Source of the DNA: Spirodela intermedia
Taxonomy: Eukaryota; Streptophyta; Magnoliopsida; Alismatales; Araceae
Assembly (NCBI GenBank): GCA_902729315.2
Contig: LR746274.1
Span: 620,001 to 684,000, forward strand
Direction of reading: 5' to 3'
DNA length: 64,000 nucleotides
Shown here: positions 37,239 to 46,873 of the stretch, piece after piece
How positions within the stretch are numbered: the stretch's first letter is position 1
Layout of the letters: every line of letters begins with the position of its first letter
Made by a program: the position numbers and the translations under genes
The notes under the pieces: generated by a model
Databases searched by the model: none
The model's input: only the letters and a program-made list of their open reading frames with translations
Told to the model about the DNA's origin: nothing

Positions 37239-37777
37239 ATGGCAGCCGTGCGGAAGCTCTTCTGCGTCCTCGTCGTCTTCCTCCTCCTCTCCCTGACGGT
37301 GCTCGCAGAGGAGTCCAGCACCGTCGCTGGAGGCGTTAGTTCCTATCTCTCTACTGCTTGCCGTCGCCGGAGAAGATTGCCGGAGAGGCGATGAGACTGA
37401 GTGTTTCTTCTTTGTTGCAGGTCCCCGGCGGTGCAAATCGGTTCCCCCGGCAGAAGATAGGTACGTCAATTGAACACAGAATCTCCATGTTTCTGTTTTT
37501 CTTCTTAGCGAGTGGGGAAGTATATTGGATGAAGAAGGGATGGAGGGATGGAGTGGATTTCTGATTGTGTGTGTGTGGGGGGGGGGGCGCAGACTGCGGG
37601 TTCGCGTGTGCGCGGCGGTGCTCGAAGACATCGAGGAGGAACATGTGCTTGCGGTCGTGCGGGGGATGCTGCCGCAAGTGCCAGTGCGTACCGCCGGGGA
37701 CCGCCGGCAACAAGGAGTTTTGCCCCTGCTATGCCAGCATCCGCACCCGGGACGGTCTCAGGCCCAAGTGCCCATGA
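37239..37777 (+). CDS. GASA/snakin cysteine-rich secreted peptide
   Basis: A gibberellin-regulated GASA (snakin) family peptide, secreted to the apoplast and involved in growth control or antimicrobial defence. Three exons, 37239-37334, 37421-37460 and 37593-37777, give 106 aa. Residues 1-23 are a clear signal peptide (hydrophobic LFCVLVVFLLLSLTVLA). A short variable linker follows, then the 12-cysteine GASA domain starting DCGFACARRC and ending RPKCP. All 12 cysteines are present in family spacing, including CGGCC, CQCVPPGT and CPCYAS. The intron acceptor before exon 3 is preceded by a run of G, which is unusual for a polypyrimidine position, but the join restores the domain exactly. A TATA box and a G-box lie upstream. 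Confidence 0.95.
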
Positions 37778-38653
37778 TATATATCTCTCTCTCTCATCGG
37801 CTGCATCTCGAGTTACCGCTGTTGTTGCTGTTTCCACCACTCCCTATGTCCTCTCGCTGAGCCTGCTCTCTTTGTGTTCTCAAGAGCGTTCGCCATAACA
37901 GCTGCTTCCAATAGATCTCTCTCTCTCTCTACCCACTCTCTCTTCCTCGCTGAGGTCGCTCTGTTGGTGCCCTGAACTGTGTTTTGTGTTGAGTGGCTTC
38001 CAACAGCTCCCTCCCTCTATCTTCTCTCTCTCCCATATCGGTAAAAATGCTTTCTCAAAGTGCGTGCCAAGGAGTACGGCCGATCCGACGTCCACGTATT
38101 GGGCCCAAATGGGCCTATATGCGTTTAGGTCATCATTCAAATCGGGCCCACTAACGATAGCAAAATACCATGGGGCATGCGGTTATCTCTAAACAGAACT
38201 GGATTTTCCTCCGTTTTAAGCCATTTTTAATATATTATTCTATTTTTACATAAAATTCAACAAATGGCTTTCCATTGGGCAAGATGGCCATTTTTTCCCG
38301 ATTTTTCGCAAAAAAAATACAGAAGGGAATTTTCCAGGCCTGATCAAACCCGATGCTTAAATGGGCCTGGGCCTCACTATCATGGCCCATTTATAGCCCT
38401 CACAAGCGCAGGAAAGAAGGGACCCAGCTGGGGGCCCGCATTTTTAAGACAGAGAGCTATAAAAGGCATCATTTTTTTTTCCCATTTTAGAACAGAAACA
38501 TAGGAGTTCATGTACAGTTAATTCATCTTACAGGCATATAAGGAACATAAAATAAAATAAAAAATCTATCAAATACAAGTCCGAATCTGTGTGAGTTGAC
38601 CCCCGTCAGGTCAAAATGTTGACTTGTTGACTCGGGGGTCAAAAGGCAGTGGG
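37778..38653. other. Spacer between convergent GASA and mTERF genes
   Basis: Short CT runs follow the GASA stop codon. GGCCCA/TGGGCC motifs are frequent from 38100 to 38400. No coding frame is supported. Confidence 0.55.
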
Positions 38654-39229
38654 CTAGAACCGGGCCCAGCAGCGGGTGCACTGGGCGATGCAGTCCCCTT
38701 TGCAGTCCACGTTGTAACCCAGGACCTTAGGGTTCCTCACGAGCAGCTTCGTCAGAGCCTTCCCTTTGATCCCCCAGCTGCTCTTCAGCAGGCCGACGTT
38801 GACTTTCACCTCCTCATCCAGGCCGCACCCCAGAACCTCGGGAAACTTCTTCAGCAACTTGCGGAGGTCGTCGTCGGAGAGGCCCAGATCTCTGAGGTAG
38901 GTCAACGTCTCACCGACGGCTTCGTGGCTGGGGACCTGTCTTTCTCTCTCTTCTCCCCAGTAAGGAGAGTGGACCCACCCGAAGGCCTTCCCCAGCATAG
39001 CGTCAGCTTCCTCCACGGTGAAATCAAAGGAGGAGACCAGCCGCCTGCACTCCTCCCATGCCTTGGTCTTCTCCCCGTCCTCGAGGACAGCGGCGGATAG
39101 GGTTTTGTCGGCCGAGTGTAGCCGCCACTTTCCACTTGCGGTCACCTCCCTCCCAAAGACGCTGCACTCTCCGCGTGCATGGGGTCGTCTACTCGTTGCC
39201 AGATTTGGCAATGAGTTAGGAGTATTCAG
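38654..39229 (-). CDS. mTERF-domain protein, 5' end unresolved
   Basis: The open stretch ends with TAG at 38656-38654 and shows C-terminal mTERF helices: LTYLRDLGLSDDDLRKLLKKFPEVLG, VKVNVGLLKSSWGIKGKALTKLL, NPKVLGYNVDC. It ends DCIAQCTRCWARF. Plant mTERF proteins act in plastids or mitochondria on organelle gene expression. This looks like the short, C-terminal CxxxC/CxxC type. No in-frame ATG exists before the mTERF repeats, so the 5' part must come from an upstream exon. Candidate acceptors are CTCTCAG (exon from 39229) and CGAGTAG (exon from 39188, 26-27 nt after a perfect CTAAC branch site). A candidate 5' exon at 41375-41275 joins in frame to the second of these. Alternatively the gene is a truncated pseudogene. 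Confidence 0.7.
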   Translation of the reverse strand: MNTPNSLPNLATSRRPHARGECSVFGREVTASGKWRLHSADKTLSAAVLEDGEKTKAWEECRRLVSSFDFTVEEADAMLGKAFGWVHSPYWGEERERQVPSHEAVGETLTYLRDLGLSDDDLRKLLKKFPEVLGCGLDEEVKVNVGLLKSSWGIKGKALTKLLVRNPKVLGYNVDCKGDCIAQCTRCWARF

Positions 39230-39500
39230 CTGAGAGGTAGAAATATACAGTGAGTAGAACGATGCAGTAATCCGTCTAGTTCATCACATCTGTGAATATC
39301 TGTATGACTGTTGATTAATATTTTCCGACTAATAAATTAATAAATTTACTTCAATGATGTTGCTAAAATATTTCACGAAATATGCATCGAGCATTCCAAA
39401 TCAATAACTATAAATGCAAGGATTTTTGGAGAGTTCTTGGGTATGAAGGTGGGTGGGTTCTAGAGGCTGCTGGGCCATTAATGAAATCAGAATTCGTTCA

Positions 39501-39640
39501 TATTCTTTATAAATTAATCAAAACATAATCGTGTGCCTCCTCGGATCCATTGTCTTCCCATTGATATTACTCATAAATTGATCAGATCACTATCCTGTGC
39601 CTCCTTGTGCTTTCCATTAATATTCTTTTATCAATTAAGC
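39501..39640 (+). repeat. Tandem repeat, 56-64 bp units
   Basis: Units starting TATTCTTTATAAATTAATCA (39501), TATTACTCATAAATTGATCA (39565) and TATTCTTTTATCAATTAA (39621). The first two each contain GTGCCTCCT and end CCATTRA. About 2.3 diverged copies. Confidence 0.75.
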
Positions 39641-41274
39641 AAACTATAGCTACCAAATGGGTCATCTGGGCGACTTCTAGCCTTCACGAAGGTCAGAGAG
39701 CAGATTCCACCAAAGAAAAATCGAAGAGAATGAGCTACCCACTTTCCAAAAATAGAGTGAGCATCTGTGACACAATAAGTAAATGTCAGAAGAAGAGAGC
39801 CTTACGGTGTAATATGGCCGGCATATTACAGATTCTGCCGTCGACAAGGGTGAGAGAGGCATTCTTCCCAGCATCGCTAAACCTTTTAAACCTACAGAAA
39901 TGTGAAAAAAAAGAAGATGAAACAAAAAAATAAGAAATTCAGGAATATCCGAAACAAGGAGGGAGAAATTCATCACGGATTAGGAAATAAGATGCAAAAC
40001 AGAACTATTGTAACAAAGGGTCAGAGAGAGGAACTGAATTCGAAGAAAGAGGGGGGGATGGACCATGGAAACGATGATCTCTCGCCTCCTTTCCCTCTCC
40101 TGTTCGTGGGTACATACATGCTGAAATAGCTCAGCTTAGGTTTTAGTGAAGAGATGACGAATATTGGAAGAATTCGCTCAATAATAGCGAAGAATGAATC
40201 ACTGATTCTTCTTTAAGACTGAGGGTAGCTTTATCTCGGGTTCAAGCAGATGGAACTCTTTAGATGGACAAATAATTTTTTAGAAGGAGGTGAATTGGTT
40301 CAACTGAGACAAAAAAAAATAATTTTAATGTCAATTATTTAAGTGAGGTTCTCAGGGTCGCCATAGAAAATTCAACAGACCCATCCATTGTGATTAAACC
40401 CTATAAAGGATTCATTAAAAGCTGCTCTACCTTTTCACCTTTGATCTATTTTTGACAGAGCCCAGACGAATGGTGTAGAAGACGATAGAGAACAAGAGAC
40501 ACGACAATCGTACATGCTCTGGGCACTCATTTTCTCAATCCCGATCTCCGAGATACACCGAATTGTCTAGTTTAAAAAATAGATAGTTTCCCATTAAGGT
40601 TAGCTCTTGAGTATTGTTCAACTGATTTGGAGACTGTCTCTCGTCCGAACACACAGATTTAGCATCTTTTCTCAAACTAGGGCTTTTTGTTGAGTCTGAT
40701 CAAGGGTTTTTTTGTTGTTTTAATTAGCGAAGAGCTGGAGTCCTCTCTGAAAAGAATAGTAACAGCTTGAAAAATCTTTTAGGAGCTGATCATGGGAAGG
40801 CTGACTACTTAGTACTTATGCCCCTTGTTCAGTTCCCCCAAGCAGGAAAGAAATTTCGTTGACAGAGAAATGTAAGGATGATCTTTTCAGAATACTCTTC
40901 AATAATTTAATTCGATTAAAACCATTTTTCATGAATATTTTCCAAGACTATGCTTCGCGGCTTGTTTCTAGTAAGCTGAAAATCCCAATTAGGGCAACTT
41001 TTGCGCGGGAAAAATCTGAAGCCATAGAATAAAATTATATGAATCATTCGGAAAAGAAGTCATGAAGGAATTCGAACTAGCGAAGGGTCCTAACAGACAA
41101 CAAGAAACTACAGTACGAGCAATGGAGATCAGAAACGAAACAACAGTGAAACAGAGAGTAATAGGACCGAAGAAAACAGGCCCAAACGAAGAAACGATGC
41201 TTCCGGATACCATGTGGAGCCCAGAGATCCTTCCATTGAGAATGGGACGGAAGCTTGAGTGAGAAGAGGATTAC

Positions 41275-41375
41275 CCGGAGAAGGCATTAGGATTCCACAG
41301 AGCACGTCGTCTCCTGTGGAAACCCCGGGATGTCGGAAACCGAGACCCTCGCCAATCCGCCTCTTGAGGACCCAT
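41275..41375 (-). other. Candidate 5' exon of the mTERF gene
   Basis: A minus-strand ATG opens 33 codons plus 2 nt, rich in Arg, and ends CTCCGG before GTAATCC. Joined to an acceptor at 39188 it stays in frame with the mTERF domain (211 aa total). This rests on frame and splice signals only; I do not recognise the peptide. Confidence 0.25.
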
Positions 41376-41572
41376 GAGAGGCGCCTCTCCCCTCCACCCA
41401 AGAAGGCATGGAGACGACGAGATGAGCGATCATAGTTAGTCCCTAGAAAATAACCTAAATTATAAAATAACCTTTTAAACGTCAGATATACATACATACG
41501 TTTTCCCCACCGGTTCGACGGCCTAGTCACGTTCGGGCCGGAGCTAAAGCTGTCAGAGTAAGCCCATATATA

Positions 41573-41760
41573 ATGGGCCCATGAGGACAAGCTACACAAT
41601 AGTGGGCATAAATGGAGTGGGGCTTAATAGCCCAATACTATTATATGGGCATAATGGGCTAGACTTGCTTCAAAATAAGCTTATACTATAGTGGGCCTAT
41701 CTGGACACCATATACTATAATGGGTAAAAATGGAGTTGGGTCTTAAGAGCCCAATAGTAG
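41573..41760 (+). repeat. Duplicated block with TGGGCC motifs
   Basis: A block of about 70 bp (41573-41641) recurs diverged at 41690-41760, 118 bp away. Both copies hold TGGGC(C/A/T), GGACA, AAATGGAGT and AGCCCAATA elements. Confidence 0.7.
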
Positions 41761-42094
41761 TGTTCGAAGGCCATCATGGGCCATATTTTTTCGATAAGTT
41801 TGATTGATGGGGCTAGATGGGCTGGTGTATCTTAAAGCATACATATAAATATAATTTGATTGATAATGGGCCTGATGACGGGACCTGTCCAGGCAGCCCA
41901 ATATGAAGACTCCGTATGAGAGAGCATGATCGTGGCCGGAGAAGCAGGAGAGGGCGTCTGGGCAGCGGCTCCGCCGCTTTGGTGCCGAGGGGCGGGAGGC
42001 TGGAAATCCCATTAGATTGCGCATTTCAGAACGGAGGTCAGCAGAACCGCTGCTCGGGCGGGAGGCGGCGAGTAGTTTGCTGTTGATCGAGAAC

Positions 42095-42102
42095 TAGGGT
42101 TT
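42095..42102 (+). promoter_or_regulatory. Telo-box (TAGGGTTT) of RRP45
   Basis: TAGGGTTT, the reverse complement of AAACCCTA, lies 237 bp before the RRP45 start codon and downstream of a cluster of site II (TGGGCC/T) elements. That pair is known from promoters of ribosome-biogenesis and translation genes. Confidence 0.65.
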
Positions 42103-42331
42103 TCGTCTTACAATCCCATTAGTCTCCGCGACGAGGAAAGGTCGGTCCTTCTGCACGCTTCAGCTCACTGCATTCTCTTTCACTTTCTCTCTCTCTCGCC
42201 ATCCTAGATGTGCTTTGGATGATGAGGCCAGGCAGTGTTCGTTCTTATGATCTATTTAGGGGTCGCCCATTTTCTCGATTGTATGGTGTTCTGTGCTGCG
42301 CTGCAGATTGTAGGGGACGCGAGAGAATATC

Positions 42332-44510
42332 ATGGAACAGAGGCTGGCGAACACCGTGCGCATGACCGTTATCGAGAGGAAGTTCATAGAGAATGGGGTG
42401 CTTTCAGAGCTGAGGGTCGACGGCCGTCAGCCCTTCGACTATCGGAATCTGACCATTGATCTTGGGAGGCGCGTAACCTTCTTTTTTCTCAATTACCTCT
42501 GCGAAGAGCGAATTTTCCGTTTGACATTTAACTTGTTGCTGTGATCTCAGAGAGGATGGCCAAGCGCAGGTGTGCCTCGGTCAAACTCGTGTTATGGCCA
42601 TCGTGACCTCTGAACTGGTTCAGCCATATCGAGATCGGCCCACTGAAGGGACTCTATCGATATTCACAGAGTTCTCACCCATGGCTGACCCATCCTTCGA
42701 GGCAGGTCGCCCTGGAGAACTCGCCGTTGAAATGGGACGGATTATAGACAGGGGCCTGAGGTAAATCTTGTCTTGCTCTGATACCTTCATGCAGAGATTC
42801 CTTCACTTTAGTGGACTTGAATTCTGCTGTATCTAAGTTCAGTCTCGTTCTATCTAGGTTGACTTTTAGAATTCGAGTTATCTAATAAGCTCGGATCACG
42901 GGATTCATCAAGAGTCTCTCCATAAGTGCATCCAATTTCTGTCATTGACCATCTGCAGAAGGAAAATCTAGGAAGCTTTAATGGGGAACCTTGTATTCTT
43001 ATGGTGATACCTGAAAATCAATTACAGGGAAAGCTGGGCAGTGGACATGGAATCTCTCTGTGTTATTGCGGGGAGATTTGTGTGGGCCATTCGCGTTGAC
43101 CTTCACATTCTTGACAATGGGGGGTAAGCTGTGAAACGCCAACACTCTGAAACAGATGAGCGCGGCTTGAACCACTGTCCAACTTTAGGTAATCTCATTC
43201 AGGAACCTTATTGATGCTGCTAACGCAGCTGTTCTTGCTGCTCTCTTGACTTTTCGAAGGCCCGAATGCTCCATAGAGGGAGTAGACGCCCAAGAAGTTA
43301 TTATGCACCCCCCAGAGGTTAGCCTTAACCCGTGTGTTTGAGCATGATAACATAGCCTGATTAGTATTTTCAGCTTCTTTCTTTCCTCATCTTTGAACAA
43401 GAAAGCGACCCACTGACCTCGATTTTGATTTTTTTTAATTTTAAATAATTTTTCTGTATTGCCTGGTGAGGGTTTTCAGTTTCCCTTTTTCTCCATTTTT
43501 TAAACAGGAGAGAGAACCACTTCCTCTGACCATTCACCATCTTCCTATCGCAGTCACATTTGGAATCTTCAATGAAGGCAACAATCTAGTATGTAGTCGT
43601 CCCATTATTTTTATCCATTTTTGTGCCTACTTTCCTCTGTCGGTCTCTCTCTGATGCTACAGTGGTCAATGCAGATGATAGATCCCAATCACCATGAGGA
43701 AGCTGTCATGGTGGGAAGAATCACAGTGATCATGAACTCTAACGGTGAAGTCTGTGCCATCCAAAAGCCTGGTGGTGAAGGCCTTCTGCCAAGCATGATC
43801 ATGCAGTGTTTAAGGATTGCTTCAACGAAAGCTGCTGAAGTCAACGCCCAAATCGAGAGATCTGTGAGTAGGAACATCATGCAATGAACCCAGATATAAT
43901 TCTCTTCTATGCAACGAATATGCAGAAGCTGTGCTTCCATTTACTCCTAATCTTAATGTATGCTTTTTCTTCAGATTGACTCATACAATGAAGCCAGATT
44001 ATTGAGGCAGATCAAGCTGTACACATCATTGTTGTCGTCATCTGCAGCAGAAGGTGATGCCCTGAACATCATCAGCATTGAGGAGGAGATCGATGCGTTG
44101 ATGTGCCGCATGGAGAGATTGAAGGCTGGGCTTGATAGGAGCCCCAGCAGTTTTCAACGCTATGGAGTTGGAGTCGCCTCTGGTTCCTCCCAGGAGAAGA
44201 TTTCAGGTGCTGGACGGGGAAAAGTCAACGCAGCGATCGGTGGCCCTTCGAACTGGTAAATGCTGTTGACTCTACCTTTTCATTCGAATAGTCTCCCATG
44301 CTGCTTACGTGTTGTTCCTTGAAGGGGTGTCGATGTGGCTGCCTCGTCATCACCCATGTGGCAGCCAATGTTCTCTCGATCGAGTTACTTGGTTTTAGCT
44401 CATAAACTAATTGAATTAATTGATAAGCCCCTCTATTTTTCTTTTAGATTTTAACGTCCCTGTCTAATTAATTATATTTAACGTATAATTCCGTACAATG
44501 AAGACTGAAC

Positions 44511-44549
<39 letters not shown>

Positions 44550-44745
44550 GTGGAGGTGAGCCCAATGTGGGGGAGAGACAGAGAATGTAATCAGCAGTGT
44601 ACTTGAGTATTTTTTTACCTAAAATTTTAAATTAAATATTATTCCTTAGACTGAGGGTCTAAAAATCAAAAGTTTGACAGTTTTCAGGGCCCTGGGAGTC
44701 CATCTGAAGATAATTTAGTTCGTTTTCCTGGAGCTAAAACCAAAT

Positions 44746-44832
<87 letters not shown>

Positions 44833-45261
44833 GCTTTATCATGGCTATTCTTCTTTTGACTATTGGCTTCTTTGGTATCAGGGATCCATACTCAAATGGC
44901 ATCTCATCAGATCTCCTTCGGAAAGCCATGGTCGCTCCTGGTATGAACACTCGGCCATGCATTAAAAATGGCTTCTTTTTACATGGGTCCGTCTGATTTG
45001 ATCCCGGCATTTCATGCTCTCTCTCTCTCTCTCTTGAACTGGTGCGTGTACGCACGTGCAGGAACATCAACGGGGAGGAAGGAACAGGAAGGTGTGGGGA
45101 GAGGTCTGAGGCGGAAGGAGGTCAATCCGGAGCAGTCTCAGGGAGATCGACGGGCTGTTGGTTCTTCCTCGATGGAGGAGGGGTCTAGTTCGGTGCAGCC
45201 GAAGAGCAGCCCCAGAAGCCTGACAGACGCCGTGAAGCCCAAGCATCGACGGAGAAAGTAG
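42332..45261 (+). CDS. RRP45: Exosome complex component RRP45
   Basis: RRP45 is an RNase PH-like subunit of the nine-subunit exosome ring, which processes and degrades RNA 3' to 5' in nucleus and cytosol. Its Arabidopsis homologue CER7 also affects wax synthesis. Nine exons (42332-42468, 42551-42760, 43028-43123, 43203-43317, 43508-43588, 43675-43863, 43975-44255, 44882-44940, 45062-45261) give 455 aa, close to the Arabidopsis proteins. RNase PH blocks are clear: RKFIENGVLSELRVDGR, LGQTRVMAIVTSELVQPY, GRIIDRGLRESWAVDMESLC, RVDLHILDNGGNLIDAANAA, HHLPIAVTFGIF, EEAVMGR-like EEAVMVGRITV. The C-terminal 140 residues are polar and end in KHRRRK. The first junction needs a GC donor (AG/GCGCGT) to restore LGREDGQAQ. 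The acceptor of exon 6 may also be used 12 nt earlier, adding WSMQ. Confidence 0.95.
44513..44549 (+). repeat. (CT)n microsatellite in RRP45 intron 7
   Basis: Pure CT repeat inside the 626-bp intron between exons 7 and 8. Confidence 0.95.
44750..44829 (+). repeat. Compound (CT)n-(TA)n microsatellite in RRP45 intron 7
   Basis: A CT repeat changes directly into a TA repeat about 50 bp before the exon 8 acceptor, in the branch-site and polypyrimidine area. Confidence 0.95.
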
Positions 45262-45540
45262 GCCCTGCTATATATCTCTGGTACCATCTAACTTAGTCAT
45301 GCTGCCCCTTGCAGGCAGAGAAAGAGAGAGATTCATGCACTCGTTTTTAGTGAAAATGGGCCTTTCAGGACTCTGCTTAGAGAGAGAGAGAGAGAGAGAG
45401 TATAAATAGGGCCCCAAGGGCAGTAAGCCCAGGAATAAAAATCAGAAAGACTAATTTATTCTGATACAAGAGGGTTCCCAGAACCAAAGAAAAGCATCCA
45501 ATTGAATCAATGAGGCGAGTAGAGAGAGAAATTGAGAGAA

Positions 45541-46818
45541 CTAAACGGGCCCAGAGCGCAGAGCGCTGTCGAGGTCTTCAATGAGGTCTTCCACGTCCTC
45601 GATGCCCACAGAGATGCGTATGAGGTCTTCGGTGAGGCCTCTGGCCGCTCTGACCGCCGCCGGGATGCTCGCGTGGGACATGAAGCAGGGCAAGCTTATG
45701 AGCGACTTCACGCTTCCTGGAACACCGCAGAAGGGGAGAAGCCGTCACTTCGCTGGCTTTAGGGTTCTTCAGCATGAGGCCCTTGGAAGTATCTAGAATT
45801 GTATCCAAACCCCCATTTTTTTCTAGCAAGTGTAACGGGGGCTTATAGCTGATTGATTTATTCGAGGTAATCACAGGGACAGGGGCTGAAGTATAAAAAA
45901 AAAAGCCATGGGGTTTGTACGGGGTGTCAAGAGCAAGCGTTCTTCAGTCTGAGGGCCCCATAAATAACTTGGATTGGCCGCGAGCCCCCGTTTTTTCTGA
46001 TAATTGCTCACAGAGCACGGGGGCTAGTAGCTAATTCGAGGTACTCACAAGGATTAAGGCATAAAAAATAAACCTTTAGGAGCTATATGGGAAAGTACGA
46101 ACAGGAGTGGGGGCGATTTCTTACCGAAGCTGACAGTAATACTGAAGTACTTGGTGGTTTCAACGATGTGCTTCGAGAGAGCCAGGGATCCTGTCAAGAA
46201 GCTAAGAACAGATCCCGCGCCTTTTGCCTGAGAAAGAGAGAGAAAGAAGAGAGAGAGAGAGAGAGAGAGTAAAGAGAGATGTTTCTAGATCGAGAATGAC
46301 TGGTCTGCTATCATTTCCAGACCGAGTACCTGGGAATAGTGTAAACTGCGGCCCGGGTGGCCAGGAAGCCCGGCATAGTTGACTCTCTTCACCCGAGGGT
46401 GGGATGCCAAGAACTCAGCAATCTTCTGCGCATTTTCCTGCCAGATGTATGGACCGAAACAGGGGTTTTATCTGATCTTGAAATTCTAAGAAGTTTATTC
46501 AAATTTATAGCCGTTGCCCAAAGAAGATATAAAGCAAGTATCAAGTATAACAACGAGGGGTTTTCAGGAAAAGATAGGAGAGATTTTAGACTACCTGCTG
46601 CCTCTCCACCCGCAGGGCCATGGTTTTGATGCCTCGCAGGCAGAGCCAGCAATCAAATGGAGCCAAACCAGAGCCTTCAGCATTCTGCAAGAAGGCAAGA
46701 TCTTTGGCCAATCTGGATGGCAAATCACATCAAGCCACAACCAACTATTGATTATAACATAATATATCCGTCTGCAAAAGTCTCTCTCACACTCATACTG
46801 AGAGAAGAAGATGGCTAT

Positions 46819-46873
<55 letters not shown>

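Larger units (their letters stand above)
39230..42331. other. Divergent region mTERF / RRP45
   Basis: This 3.1 kb may hold a long mTERF intron and its first exon near 41.3 kb, followed by the RRP45 promoter. A short tandem repeat lies at 39501-39640. From 41520 to 41990 TGGGCC/GGGCCC motifs are dense, with a duplicated block. A telo-box lies at 42095 and a CT run at 42180-42199 in the RRP45 leader. No other frame is supported. Confidence 0.5.

Noticed and set aside
39607-40129. Lys/Glu-rich open frames
   Set aside because: Purine-rich AT sequence without splice or family support.
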